A stretch of DNA of 64,000 nt from Corynebacterium crudilactis (GCF_001643015.1 NZ_CP015622.1:1749358-1813357), one strand, 5' to 3'. Counted from the stretch's first letter, positions 27,795-37,184 are shown. A program made the numbers and translations. The notes: a model not told the origin generated them from the letters alone.

Positions 27795-28178
27795 CCATCC
27801 TCATAATCATTGAGTTTATTTTCTCAAGATCACCATAAAATCAACAGTTGTGCAACTATTCAAACATTTAGTTATTGACAAACAAACACATACCAACATA
27901 GCGTGTTGTTAAGCGACCGCCATATTCCACAAGTTGAGACCATGATCACAAGTTAAAGTCTCTCCAGCTCACGGCCGGATTTGATAAAGCTTTAACACCT
28001 TCTCCATCATAGTGATTCAGGCCACATAACGTGTTTTTCGGTCGCATTTCTGCAAGTTTTCATGATCTAACCAGGTCTTTTAAGAATTTATGCACAACTT
28101 CCACAACCGGAACCAAAACAACACTGGTCAAAAACCAGGCTTATGTCAGAACTCATCATTGAACTCAGCGAGGTAAAC
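27795..28178. promoter_or_regulatory. Divergent control region of ptsI and fruR
   Basis: The 384-bp gap has no gene. AGTGATTCAGGCCACA (28011-28026) fits the GlxR (CRP-type) consensus TGTGA-N6-TCACA with two mismatches. A stretch with AACAAACA repeats at about 27872-27890 is a candidate SugR or FruR site. TTGACA (27875-27880) is a possible -35 for fruR with a weak -10. A GTTATTGACAAACA segment is present. All assignments are by eye. Confidence 0.4.
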
Positions 28179-28958
28179 ATGATCAGCCAAACGGATAGAC
28201 AACACGAAATTGTGTCTATGCTGGCTCCCACTGGTGCCGTGTCTGTTGGAGATTTAGCTGAGCATTTTGAGGTCACCACAGAAACAATCCGACGCGATCT
28301 GCGCATCATGGAATCGCTGGGTCTACTGCAACGAGTGCATGGCGGAGCTATCAGCCCTGAACCCCGGAGCAGTGCTCCCCCACGAGTAGCAGTGACCGGA
28401 CTACCTCCAGAACCTGAGGCTTTAGAACTTGCATTCAGCGCGGTGTCGCTTATTACTCCTGCGGTGCGCAGCATTTTCTTGGACTCAGGTTTAGCGTGCA
28501 CCGCGATTGCCACAGTTTTAGGAGACCCACCAGATAATGCCAGGTGGACTGTAGTTACAAGCTCCCCCGGCGCTGTCATTGCACTCTCTGCAGCCACTGG
28601 CACCACAGCAGTCATCCTGCATGGAACAGTGCACGCCAAAAGCTCATCCATCATCGGTGCCACGGCGGTGTCCATGGTGTCGCAATTGCGCGCTGATATC
28701 GCTTTTATCGAAGTTGATGCGCTACGTGTGGGCACTGATCTATGTACTTTTCACCCGGAAATGATTCCCGTCAAACAGGCCATGATCAAAAGTGCCAGCT
28801 TTACCGTTGCGGTTCTCAGCCGAAGAATGCAGCCCGATTACGCACAATCTCCACGTCCTTTCGCCACGCTGGCTGATTTTGATGCACTTGTCACCGATGA
28901 TTGCTCTCTAGATTTTCCAGTTTTGCCCAACCACAACTTTCAGGTGGTAACCATATGA
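28179..28958 (+). CDS. fruR: DeoR-type fructose regulator FruR
   Basis: A 259-residue DeoR-family regulator with the helix-turn-helix VSVGDLAEHFEVTTETIRRDLRIME and a sugar-phosphate-binding C-terminal domain. The gene heads the fruR-fruK-ptsF cluster, each member overlapping the next by 4 nt (ATGA). The start at 28179 is chosen because GCGAGG lies 6 nt upstream; an in-frame ATG at 28143 lacks such a site. In C. glutamicum FruR regulates the fructose operon and pts genes. The effector domain has fewer conserved residues than SugR. Confidence 0.88.
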   Translation: MISQTDRQHEIVSMLAPTGAVSVGDLAEHFEVTTETIRRDLRIMESLGLLQRVHGGAISPEPRSSAPPRVAVTGLPPEPEALELAFSAVSLITPAVRSIFLDSGLACTAIATVLGDPPDNARWTVVTSSPGAVIALSAATGTTAVILHGTVHAKSSSIIGATAVSMVSQLRADIAFIEVDALRVGTDLCTFHPEMIPVKQAMIKSASFTVAVLSRRMQPDYAQSPRPFATLADFDALVTDDCSLDFPVLPNHNFQVVTI

Positions 28959-29947
28959 TCATCACATTCACCCCAAATCCAAGCATTGATTCCACGCTTG
29001 CGCTCAATGAAGAGCTTGCCCGTGGATCAGTACAACGACTGGCTTCCGTCACGGCTGTTGCTGGCGGCAAAGGCATCAATGTTGCGCACGCTGTCTTGTT
29101 GGCAGGGTTTGACACCCTTGCACTTTTCCCTGCTGGCAAGCTAGATCCATTTGTACCATTGGTGCGCGATATCGGTCTGCCTGTGGAAACAGTTGTTATC
29201 AGTAACAACGTCCGCACCAACACCACAGTCACCGAACCCGATGGCACGACCACCAAGCTCAACGGCCCCGGCGCGCCACTGAGCGAGGCGAAGTTACGCA
29301 GCCTAGAAAAGCTGCTTATCGACGCGCTCCTCCCCGAAACCACGTGGGTGGTCCTCGCGGGATCACTGCCGCCTGGGGCACCACTTGATTGGTATTCGAA
29401 GCTGACCACGTTGATTCATGAAGCTCGTCCAGATGTGCGCGTGGCAGTGGATACCTCTGATCAGCCATTGCTGCAGTTGGGTAAAAATCTTGAGCAACCG
29501 GGAGCAGCACCGAACCTGATCAAGCCAAATGGTCTTGAATTAGGCCAGCTTGCTGGCACTGACGGCGAAGAGCTTGAAGCACGTGCCGTCCAAGGTGATT
29601 ACTCAGCAATTATTGATGCTGCAGAGGTACTCGTTGCACGTGGTATCGAACAAGTTCTTGTCACGTTGGGTGCTGCGGGTGCTGTCCTGGTCAATGCTGA
29701 AGGTGCGTGGACGGCTACTTCCCCAAAGATTGATGTTGTTTCTACTGTGGGCGCTGGCGATTGCGCTCTAGCTGGTTTTGTTATGTCTCGTTCCCAGCAG
29801 AAAACTCTGGAAGAAAGTTTGCTGAATGCCGTCTCCTACGGTTCCACAGCAGCATCGCTTCCTGGCACTACCATTCCGCATCCTGACCAACTCATCTCAG
29901 CTGGTGCGAAGGTCACCCAAGTAAAAGGTCTGAAAGGATCAGCATGA
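28955..29947 (+). CDS. fruK: 1-phosphofructokinase
   Basis: A 330-residue PfkB-family kinase that phosphorylates fructose 1-phosphate to the 1,6-bisphosphate. The signatures are complete: TPNPSIDSTL at the N-terminus, AGGKGINVAHA (substrate loop) and STVGAGDCALAGF with the catalytic Asp near the C-terminus. The gene is in frame from an earlier codon at 28901, but the ATG at 28955 overlaps the fruR stop (ATGA). Downstream it overlaps ptsF by 4 nt, so uptake and the first catabolic step are co-translated. Confidence 0.95.
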   Translation: MIITFTPNPSIDSTLALNEELARGSVQRLASVTAVAGGKGINVAHAVLLAGFDTLALFPAGKLDPFVPLVRDIGLPVETVVISNNVRTNTTVTEPDGTTTKLNGPGAPLSEAKLRSLEKLLIDALLPETTWVVLAGSLPPGAPLDWYSKLTTLIHEARPDVRVAVDTSDQPLLQLGKNLEQPGAAPNLIKPNGLELGQLAGTDGEELEARAVQGDYSAIIDAAEVLVARGIEQVLVTLGAAGAVLVNAEGAWTATSPKIDVVSTVGAGDCALAGFVMSRSQQKTLEESLLNAVSYGSTAASLPGTTIPHPDQLISAGAKVTQVKGLKGSA

Positions 29948-31995
29948 ATAGAGTCATTAATTCCTCGCTAGTTCGGTTGGATGTCGATTTTGGCGACTCA
30001 ACCACTGATGTCATCAACAATCTTGCCACGGTTGTTTTTGACGCCGGTCGCGCCACTTCCGTCGATGCTTTGGCTAAAGACGCCCTCGAGCGTGAGTCAA
30101 AAGCTGGTACCGGTGTGCCAGGCCAGGTAGCTATCCCCCATTGCCGTTCCGAAGCAGTATCTGAACCCACCTTGGGCTTTGCGCGTTTGAGCAACCCAGT
30201 GGATTTCAACGGCCCAGACGGTAATGCCAACTTGGTTTTCCTCATTGCAGCGCCTGCCGGTGGTGGCAAAGAGCACCTGAAGATTTTGTCTAAGCTTGCA
30301 CGATCCTTGGTGAAAAAAGACTTCATTAAGGCTCTGCAAGATGCCACCACAGAGCAAGAAATCGTCGACGTTGTTGATGCAGTGCTCAATCCGCCTGCAA
30401 AGGCAACTCCAGTGGCTTCGGCTGCAGTGTCTGATGCTGGACGCAGTGAGGCCGCGTCGACAAGCGTGACCCGTATCGTGGCAATTACCGCATGCCCGAC
30501 AGGCATCGCGCATACCTACATGGCTGCGGATTCTTTGACGCAAAACGCTGACGGGCGTGATGATGTTGAACTGGTCGTGGAAACGCAAGGCTCTTCCGCC
30601 GTCACACCAGTGGACCCGCAAATTATCGCCGCTGCCGATGCAGTGATTTTTGCCACTGATGTCGGAGTGAAAGATCGCGAACGTTTCGCAGGCAAGCCTG
30701 TGATCGAATCCGGCGTGAAACGCGCCATCAACGAACCCGCCAAAATGATCGACGAAGCCATCGCTGCTTCTAAAAACCCCAATGCCCGCAAAGTAACTGG
30801 CTCCGGTGTCGCTGCATCCGCAGAAACCACCGGTGAAAAACTAAGTTGGGGCAAGCGCATCCAACAAGCCGTCATGACTGGCGTGTCCTACATGGTGCCA
30901 TTCGTCGCAGCCGGTGGTCTCCTCCTCGCATTGGGTTTCGCCTTCGGCGGATACGACATGGCCAACGGGTGGCAAGCAATCGCCACCCAATTCTCTCTGA
31001 CAAACCTGCCCGGCAACACCCTTGATGTTGATGGCGCTGCCATGACCTTCGAGCGCTCCGGATTCCTGCTCTACTTCGGCGCCGTTCTTTTCGCCACCGG
31101 ACAAGCCGCCATGAGCTTCATCGTGGCAGCACTCTCCGGCTACACCGCATACGCACTTGCAGGCCGCCCCGGTATCGCGCCGGGCTTTGTGGGTGGCGCA
31201 ATTTCTGTCACCATCGGCGCAGGCTTCATTGGTGGTCTTGTCACCGGTATCCTTGCCGGCTTGATCGCACTGTGGATCGGATCGTGGAAGGTACCACGCG
31301 TGGTGCAATCGCTTATGCCAGTGGTGATCATTCCGCTGCTGACTTCCCTCGTGGTTGGTCTCGTGATGTACCTCTTGCTGGGACGCCCCCTTGCCTCCAT
31401 CATGATTGGTCTGCAAGATTGGCTCTCCTCCATGTCCGGATCCTCCGCAGTCCTGCTGGGTATCATCCTTGGCCTCATGATGTGTTTCGACCTCGGCGGA
31501 CCAGTAAACAAGGCAGCATACTTGTTTGGTACCGCAGGACTCTCCACCGGCGATCAGGCATCCATGGAAATTATGGCAGCCATCATGGCAGCCGGCATGG
31601 TTCCACCAATTGCCATGTCTATCGCTACTATCCTGCGCAAGAAGCTCTTCACCCCAGCTGAACAAGAAAACGGCAAGTCTTCCTGGCTCCTCGGCTTGGC
31701 ATTCGTTTCTGAAGGTGCCATTCCTTTCGCAGCATCCGATCCACTGCGCGTCATCCCGGCTATGATGGCCGGCGGCGCCACCACAGGTGCAATCTCCATG
31801 GCATTCAATGTCGGATCCCGCGCCCCACACGGCGGAATCTTCGTAGTCTGGGCCATCGAACCTTGGTGGGGTTGGCTCATTGCCTTGGCAGCGGGCACCA
31901 TCGTATCCACCATCGTTGTCATCGCGCTAAAGCAGTTCTGGCCGAACAAAGCCATTGCCGCCGAAGTCGCAAAACAAGAAGCTCTCAACGCCTAA
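29944..31995 (+). CDS. ptsF: PTS fructose-specific enzyme IIABC
   Basis: A 683-residue fused permease that imports fructose as fructose 1-phosphate. Domain order is IIA (residues ~1-145, phospho-His66 in IPHCRSE), IIB (~175-275, phospho-Cys184 in ITACPTGIAHTYMAADS) and IIC (~300-680, about nine membrane segments, including GGPVNKAAY). The linker between IIA and IIB is Ala/Ser-rich. The start overlaps the stop of fruK by 4 nt. There is no strong terminator directly after it. Confidence 0.97.
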   Translation: MNRVINSSLVRLDVDFGDSTTDVINNLATVVFDAGRATSVDALAKDALERESKAGTGVPGQVAIPHCRSEAVSEPTLGFARLSNPVDFNGPDGNANLVFLIAAPAGGGKEHLKILSKLARSLVKKDFIKALQDATTEQEIVDVVDAVLNPPAKATPVASAAVSDAGRSEAASTSVTRIVAITACPTGIAHTYMAADSLTQNADGRDDVELVVETQGSSAVTPVDPQIIAAADAVIFATDVGVKDRERFAGKPVIESGVKRAINEPAKMIDEAIAASKNPNARKVTGSGVAASAETTGEKLSWGKRIQQAVMTGVSYMVPFVAAGGLLLALGFAFGGYDMANGWQAIATQFSLTNLPGNTLDVDGAAMTFERSGFLLYFGAVLFATGQAAMSFIVAALSGYTAYALAGRPGIAPGFVGGAISVTIGAGFIGGLVTGILAGLIALWIGSWKVPRVVQSLMPVVIIPLLTSLVVGLVMYLLLGRPLASIMIGLQDWLSSMSGSSAVLLGIILGLMMCFDLGGPVNKAAYLFGTAGLSTGDQASMEIMAAIMAAGMVPPIAMSIATILRKKLFTPAEQENGKSSWLLGLAFVSEGAIPFAASDPLRVIPAMMAGGATTGAISMAFNVGSRAPHGGIFVVWAIEPWWGWLIALAAGTIVSTIVVIALKQFWPNKAIAAEVAKQEALNA

Positions 31996-32023
31996 ATCTT
32001 TACCTAAACTGGGCTAAACCCGA

Positions 32024-32053
32024 TGTCTGGTCGGACATTGTTTTTACGTCCGG
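32024..32053 (+). promoter_or_regulatory. Palindromic operator candidate upstream of ptsH
   Basis: TGTCTGGTCGGACA (32024-32037) is an imperfect palindrome and its GGAC pairs again with GTCC at 32048-32051 across TTTTTAC. The site lies about 105-130 nt before the ptsH start; SugR or FruR are the natural candidates because both regulate ptsH in C. glutamicum. Confidence 0.4.
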
Positions 32054-32157
32054 TATCGTGGCAACTAGAGCACTATCTCATTAGAATGAAATGAGATCCA
32101 CATTAAATCGCTGTGTTGAGCATTTTTAATTCACAGCAACACGAAAGGACACTTTCC

Positions 32158-32427
32158 ATGGCTTCCAAGACTGTAACCGTCGGTTCCTCCGTTGGTCTTC
32201 ACGCTCGTCCAGCATCCATCATCGCTGAAGCAGCTGCGGAGTACGACGATGAAATCTTGCTGACCCTGGTTGGCTCCGATGATGACGAAGAAACCGATGC
32301 GTCTTCTTCCCTCATGATCATGGCCCTAGGCGCAGAGCACGGCAACGAAGTTACCGTCACCTCCGACAACGCTGAAGCTGTTGAGAAGATCGCTGCACTT
32401 ATCGCACGCGACCTCGATGCTGAGTAA
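32158..32427 (+). CDS. ptsH: Phosphocarrier protein HPr
   Basis: An 89-residue HPr. The active-site His15 is in VGLHARPAS. The region equivalent to the Ser46 site has DASSSLMIM. The ATG at 32158 is preceded by GAAAGGA. HPr takes phosphate from EI and gives it to EIIA domains such as that of PtsF just upstream. It is expressed from a promoter in the 162-bp gap after ptsF and ends at a perfect-stem terminator. Confidence 0.97.
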   Translation: MASKTVTVGSSVGLHARPASIIAEAAAEYDDEILLTLVGSDDDEETDASSSLMIMALGAEHGNEVTVTSDNAEAVEKIAALIARDLDAE

Positions 32428-32449
32428 ACACCAGCTTTAACGCTTTATT

Positions 32450-32493
32450 AAAGGCGGTGTCCCCCATCCGATTCGGATGGGGGACACCGCCTT
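32450..32493 (+). terminator. Rho-independent terminator of ptsH
   Basis: Perfect 20-bp arms from AGGCGGTGTCCCCCATCCGA to its complement with almost no loop, followed by TTTT. Confidence 0.95.
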
Positions 32494-32589
32494 TTGCCTT
32501 TAGGTTCGTCTTTTCGTTCACTACAGCCACTGTTTGTTCATTAAGTTCGAGATCACGTTAGCGATATCTTGTGTTCAATACCTTGAGCT

Positions 32590-32656
32590 CAATTTCTTAC
32601 TTTCGAGATCGGTACCAAACCCCGATTTTCCGACTCCTCTCGAAAGTAAGAAATTG
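32590..32656. repeat. 18-bp perfect inverted repeat in a 280-bp gap
   Basis: CAATTTCTTACTTTCGAG (32590-32607) and CTCGAAAGTAAGAAATTG (32639-32656) enclose a 31-nt loop. The flanks carry further partial symmetry (TTAAGTTCGAG on the left, CAACTTAAGG on the right). The gap from 32494 to 32772 holds no gene; an imperfect hairpin CAGAAAACC/GGTTTTCTG at about 32703-32764 may terminate the minus-strand gene at 32773. Confidence 0.65.
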
Positions 32657-32772
32657 AAACTGTGCTCTCCAACTTAAGGAATCCGCCACTGCCACTGGAA
32701 CGCAGAAAACCCCTCATTCCATTCCCTCTCATGAGGCAATGAACAAGAGGTTTCCAGGTTTTCTGACAAAAG

Positions 32773-33306
32773 CTACACAGCAGGTGCCACCGGAGCTTGG
32801 CACACTTGGATATACACCTCAGTGGCTAGTTGATCGCACACTTCAACAGTGGCAGGACCTTCGATATATTCTTCCCAACCAATGCTATTGGAAGGCACGG
32901 TGCATCCAAGCTCTTCTACTTCATCGAGGATTTCATCCCAGACTCCCTCGACACCACCATCAACAGGGCCAGAATGGCGACTGTGGATGGTCTTCATGTC
33001 TCGGAAGTGGTGGAGTACAACATCATCAATATCTCCGCCTGATTGGCTCAAAGCACCTCGCCGCAGTGATTCTGCTTGGGTGGCGGTCACGGGGAAACCG
33101 ATCAAAATATCCACGGTGTCGGAAACATCGCCGAAATAATAGGCTCGAGCCGCGCCTTTAGGCTCGACTCCTTCTACGCGGAGAAATTTCTTAATCTCCG
33201 CGTATCCACGCTCAAAAAGCTCAGGTAGATCCTCAGAGGAAAGGATTACCCGGATGCCCACAATATCGTGAGCTGGGATCTTCTCAAACTGGGTATCAAC
33301 AATCAA
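32773..33306 (-). CDS. GyrI-like / AraC-effector-binding domain protein
   Basis: A 177-residue protein built as one GyrI-like small-molecule-binding domain: VDTQFEKIPAHDIVGIRVILSSEDLPELFERGYAEIKKFL at the N-terminus, DILIGFPV in the middle and GWEEYIEGPATVE near the C-terminus. There is no DNA-binding domain. Stand-alone GyrI-like proteins bind or hydrolyse hydrophobic ligands. The start is TTG, with AGGA about 8 nt upstream. uraA is upstream on the same strand with a 75-bp gap. The ligand is unknown. Confidence 0.8.
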   Translation of the reverse strand: MIVDTQFEKIPAHDIVGIRVILSSEDLPELFERGYAEIKKFLRVEGVEPKGAARAYYFGDVSDTVDILIGFPVTATQAESLRRGALSQSGGDIDDVVLHHFRDMKTIHSRHSGPVDGGVEGVWDEILDEVEELGCTVPSNSIGWEEYIEGPATVEVCDQLATEVYIQVCQAPVAPAV

Positions 33307-33381
33307 TGTAGATTTCCTAAAAACACTAAATCACATCCCGCACGCGGAAAACGTACGGGCCAAACCGGATCACAAAGTCTA

Positions 33382-34671
33382 CTAGAACGTTGCGTCCTTG
33401 CCTTCTCCAAGGGAGAGGTACAGGCGCTTCATGATCGGGTACAAGACAATGATGCCAACGGAACCCCAGGCAATGCCTTCGAGGGTAACACCGAAGACAG
33501 TCAAGGTCAGGTTACCGATTCCTGCAACTAAAGCAACAGCAGCCATGGTCAAATTCACTGGGTTGTTGAAATTGACCTTGTTGTCTTGCCAGATGCGAAT
33601 GCCGAGCATACCGATGAGACCATAAAGAACCAAACATGCACCGCCGAGGACACCGCTTGGAATGGTGAAAATTAGCGCACCAAACTTAGGAATAAATGCC
33701 AAAGCAATCGCAGTGAATGCGGCGACCCAGTAGGCAGCTGTGGAGTACACACGTGTTGCTGCCATAACGCCAATATTTTCTGCATAGGTTGTGGTGCCAG
33801 AGCCACCGAAACCGCCAGCCAACGTGGTGGCAAAACCATCAGCGATCAGTGCATCACCGGCGAGATCATCAAGATTCTCCCCTGTCATCTCTGATACCGC
33901 TTTAACGTGTCCGACGTTTTCAGCGATGAGCACGATAATCACAGGCAGCGTAACCAAAATGGCAGAGAGCTGGAATTCAGGCTTATGGAACTGTGGTAAA
34001 CCAAACCATGCAGCTTCTTGGATTGTCGCCGCAGCACCTTCTGAGAGGTTGCCGGTTACTGCTGCAAAAACCCAACCGATGACAACACCGATGAGAATAC
34101 CCAGGCGAGCAATCATTCCGCGGCCTGCAACGGTGGCGATCAAAATGGCAAACAGCGTCACGGAGGCAACCAGAGGCTGTGAGGAAAAGTTTCCAGCTGC
34201 TGTTGGTGCCAAATTCAGGCCGATGAGAGCCACAATTGCACCGGTAACAGCAGGTGGCATCACAGCATCGATTACTCGCTTGCCGGCTGCTTTCACTGCG
34301 AAACCGATGGTAATCATCACGAGGCCTGCCACCAAGATGCCACCAATTTGTGCGCCCATGCCCTGGGCTTGGGTGGCGGTGAGAGGGGCAATGAAGGCAA
34401 AGGAGCTGCCGAGGTAAGAAGGTAGACGGTTTTTGGTCACCAATAGGAACAGAATTGTTCCTAAACCAGAGAACAAAAGCGTGGTGTTGACCGGAAATCC
34501 GGTGAGCGTGGGAACCAGGAGCGTGGCGCCAAACATGGCGATCACGTGCTGCATACCGATTCCAATTGTGCGACCCCAGCTCAGGCGCTCTTTAGGAGCG
34601 ACGACTGCGCCGGGTGCAATTTTTTTGCCGTCTCCGTGGACGGTCCATCCCCATGTTGAAGTCACGAGCAC
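33382..34671 (-). CDS. uraA: Uracil permease (NCS2 family)
   Basis: A 429-residue nucleobase:cation symporter-2 with about 14 hydrophobic segments. The NCS2 features are present: LPSYLGSSFAFIAPLTA (the helix-3 serine-rich part), the TM8 sequence VIIVLIAENVGHVKAVSEMTG with a key Glu, and TTYAENIGVMAATRV in TM10. It imports uracil. The ORF begins at a GTG (34671), and a second GTG two codons in has a -10-like GATAAT 8 nt upstream, so the precise start is uncertain. It lies 52 bp downstream of the convergent-facing hflX start region and is transcribed in the same direction as hflX. Confidence 0.9.
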   Translation of the reverse strand: MLVTSTWGWTVHGDGKKIAPGAVVAPKERLSWGRTIGIGMQHVIAMFGATLLVPTLTGFPVNTTLLFSGLGTILFLLVTKNRLPSYLGSSFAFIAPLTATQAQGMGAQIGGILVAGLVMITIGFAVKAAGKRVIDAVMPPAVTGAIVALIGLNLAPTAAGNFSSQPLVASVTLFAILIATVAGRGMIARLGILIGVVIGWVFAAVTGNLSEGAAATIQEAAWFGLPQFHKPEFQLSAILVTLPVIIVLIAENVGHVKAVSEMTGENLDDLAGDALIADGFATTLAGGFGGSGTTTYAENIGVMAATRVYSTAAYWVAAFTAIALAFIPKFGALIFTIPSGVLGGACLVLYGLIGMLGIRIWQDNKVNFNNPVNLTMAAVALVAGIGNLTLTVFGVTLEGIAWGSVGIIVLYPIMKRLYLSLGEGKDATF

Positions 34672-34723
34672 TAATTATCGACTCCCAAGGGGGCTCTTGG
34701 GAAATCGACAAGGAAATCTTCTG

Positions 34724-36253
34724 CTACACAGCAGGTGGCTCTACCGCATATTGCTGCAGCTCTTGGCCCAATTGCTGAGGAATTCGCACATCTATGAGTG
34801 TTCCATCTTCCCCATATTCTTCACTCAATACTGTGCCGTATTGGTGAAGCCTGGAGACGATATCACCACGTGTAAATGGAATTTTCAGCAATAGGTGTGC
34901 GTCTTTAGAATTCAAGAACAGCTCAATGCGAGCCTCTAGTTCTTTGATTCCTTCCCCAGTCAGCGCGGAGACAAACACCACATCATCAACAGCATGTCGC
35001 ATTTCTGCAAGCGTGAGCGGATCAGCTTGATCAATTTTATTGACCACAATGATCTCCGGTGGAGGTACCGCACCAGTGGAGCGTACAATATCACTAATCA
35101 CGGTGTTGACTGCTTCGATTTGCTTCAGTGGAAATGGATCAGAGCCATCCACCACGTGCAGCATCAGATCAGCTTCAACTACTTCTTCCAGCGTAGATTT
35201 GAACGCCTCAACCAATGAGGTCGGTAGGTGACGCACGAATCCAACGGTGTCGGTGAAGACAACGTGGCGGCCATCAGCAAGCTCTGCTTTTCTCGTCGTT
35301 GGATCAAGGGTGGCAAACAGTGCGTTTTCCACCAGCACGCCAGCGCCGGTCATCGCATTAATCAAGGAGGACTTGCCGGCGTTTGTATAACCGGCGATCG
35401 CGATCTGCGGCACCATCGAGCCAGCGCGTTGCGCTCTTTTAATGCTTCTCGACGTATCCAGCCCCGATAGTTCTCTGCGCAGGCGGGCCATATCGGCACG
35501 AAGGCGACGGCGGTCTGCCTCAATTTTGGTTTCACCTGGACCACGCAGACCCACGCCACCGTTGGACCCCGCACGACCACCAGCCTGACGGGAGAGGTTG
35601 CCACCCCAACCACGCACCCTAGAGATCAGGTATTCCATTTGAGCTAACGCAACCTGAGCTTTACCTTCTCGGGATTTTGCGTGTTGGGCAAAGATATCCA
35701 GAATCAACATGGTGCGGTCAATAACCTTGATGTTGAGTTCGCGTTCCAAGGCCACAAGCTGGGAAGGGCTAAGTTCACCGTCGCAGACAACGGTGTCTGC
35801 GCCAGTTGCTTCAATAACTTCTTTTAATTCTTGGACTTTGCCGGAACCAATATAGGTGCCGGGATCTGGCTTATCGCGTTTTTGGTACAGCGCATCAATA
35901 ACCTCAGCACCGGCAGTATCAGCCAAGGCAGAAAGCTCTGCCATGTTTGCATCGATTTCCGCAGTAGTACCTTCGGTCCAGACACCGACCAAAATAACGC
36001 GCTCGAGACGCAGCTTTCGGTACTCAACCTCAAATCCATCTGCTACTTCTTCAGCATGGATTTCAGTTTGTTTACGACGCTGCGCATCACGAGCTTCAAG
36101 GTCTAAATCACCAGTCGATGGTTCTTCCGATCGGATAAAACCACTGAGATCAAAACCTGAAGTCTCCCCAAGGCTTTCAGGCGTGGTGTTTTTATGACCA
36201 CGGAAGGCCTGAGCGAGAAGTTCATCATGACTTATGTTTTTCTTTTCATCCAT
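34724..36253 (-). CDS. hflX: Ribosome-associated GTPase HflX
   Basis: A 509-residue GTPase of the OBG-HflX superfamily. The HflX N-terminal domain includes GSGKVQELKEVI; the glycine-rich linker RGWGGNLSRQ leads to the G domain with GYTNAGKSSL (G1), LDPTTR (G2), DTVGFVRHLP (G3), NKIDQ (G4) and SALTGEG (G5). HflX splits stalled or hibernating ribosomes after stress. The N-terminal ~75 residues are charged and poorly conserved. The ATG at 36253 has no clear ribosome-binding site. In mycobacteria hflX also lies between lexA and dapF/miaA. Confidence 0.95.
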   Translation of the reverse strand: MDEKKNISHDELLAQAFRGHKNTTPESLGETSGFDLSGFIRSEEPSTGDLDLEARDAQRRKQTEIHAEEVADGFEVEYRKLRLERVILVGVWTEGTTAEIDANMAELSALADTAGAEVIDALYQKRDKPDPGTYIGSGKVQELKEVIEATGADTVVCDGELSPSQLVALERELNIKVIDRTMLILDIFAQHAKSREGKAQVALAQMEYLISRVRGWGGNLSRQAGGRAGSNGGVGLRGPGETKIEADRRRLRADMARLRRELSGLDTSRSIKRAQRAGSMVPQIAIAGYTNAGKSSLINAMTGAGVLVENALFATLDPTTRKAELADGRHVVFTDTVGFVRHLPTSLVEAFKSTLEEVVEADLMLHVVDGSDPFPLKQIEAVNTVISDIVRSTGAVPPPEIIVVNKIDQADPLTLAEMRHAVDDVVFVSALTGEGIKELEARIELFLNSKDAHLLLKIPFTRGDIVSRLHQYGTVLSEEYGEDGTLIDVRIPQQLGQELQQYAVEPPAV

Positions 36254-36415
36254 TGTTTATCCATTGTTTCACGTCTGCTGTTGCATAAGCTAGATGTTTT
36301 CCAACGCCCCTAGCGATCAAAGCCACATAAACATCTTCAATCCATGCTCTATTCCTCCGATGAGAAGGCGATTTCTCACGTTTCCACAAAAGTGACTATT
36401 GCCTGTGCAGAGCGC

Positions 36416-36421
36416 TAGACT
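36416..36421 (+). promoter_or_regulatory. Leaderless -10 box for the 36429 gene
   Basis: TAGACT lies 7 nt before the ATG at 36429 and no ribosome-binding site is present. Confidence 0.5.
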
Positions 36422-36428
36422 ATTCGCC

Positions 36429-37184
36429 ATGACTAGCGATCTGAAGACAATCGGTATGAACTTCGCCCAGTGGCAAGATGCAGTAGAAGCTGCAATTGCT
36501 TCGGAGCGGCTCGAGGTAACCGGTGAAGTCCGCGGCGGACAACTCATCCAATTTTCGGATGATTCCGGCGCACAAATTAATATCCTGGCTGTGGAGCCTT
36601 TTGCGACTTTCGCCGGGTTCAACTCTGCAACCATCGCTTATGGCCACGTCAGCATGATCAATGATGTGCTCTCACTCATCGATATTATCGATCCTTTCGG
36701 CACTCCTGTTGCCACTGTCACCTGCAACCTTGCGCAGGGCCCACTGCTGGTAGATGAGCCGGTACAGCGCTGGCAGCAGCTGCGCATCACTGCTTTGGGC
36801 ATTGATGTTCAGGTTCATGAAAATGCGGATGCCTATATCCGTAATGGCGGAGAAACCGTGGGCATGCTGGTGTCCGAAGGTGCTGCACAGGTCTCAAGCG
36901 GAAGCGGTGCAGTTATTCCAGATGCTTCTGCAGAATTTTCCGCACGCGTCCTATCTGCTGAATACCGCACCAACACCTTGACTGGACAGCGTTTTATTTA
37001 TGCCTCCGTGGATGGCCTCTTTGCCTTCGATGTGTGTCTTCCAGATGCACCAGAACTGCCAGCTAGAGACAGCGTGCTGTCTGGCAAAGTCATGCTGACT
37101 GCTGCTGTGATCCCAACTGAAGTTACCGGTTGTGGCTCAGGTGGAGGTTGCGGTTCAGGAAGCTGTGGTTGCGGCGGACACTAA
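36429..37184 (+). CDS. Conserved actinobacterial protein with a Gly/Cys-rich tail
   Basis: A 251-residue cytosolic protein of unknown function. The body has mixed alpha/beta composition and no catalytic motif that I recognise. The last ~18 residues (from GCGSGGGCGS to GCGGH) hold four cysteines, seven or more glycines and a terminal His, which could bind metal. The leaderless ATG at 36429 is preferred to an in-frame ATG 30 nt upstream, which precedes the -10 box. The gene ends at a clear terminator. Confidence 0.75.
   Translation: MTSDLKTIGMNFAQWQDAVEAAIASERLEVTGEVRGGQLIQFSDDSGAQINILAVEPFATFAGFNSATIAYGHVSMINDVLSLIDIIDPFGTPVATVTCNLAQGPLLVDEPVQRWQQLRITALGIDVQVHENADAYIRNGGETVGMLVSEGAAQVSSGSGAVIPDASAEFSARVLSAEYRTNTLTGQRFIYASVDGLFAFDVCLPDAPELPARDSVLSGKVMLTAAVIPTEVTGCGSGGGCGSGSCGCGGH

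Noticed and set aside
30841..31830. 329-codon minus-strand ORF rich in His and Cys opposite ptsF
   Set aside because: It mirrors the codon usage of the ptsF membrane region; its His/Cys richness is an antisense artefact.
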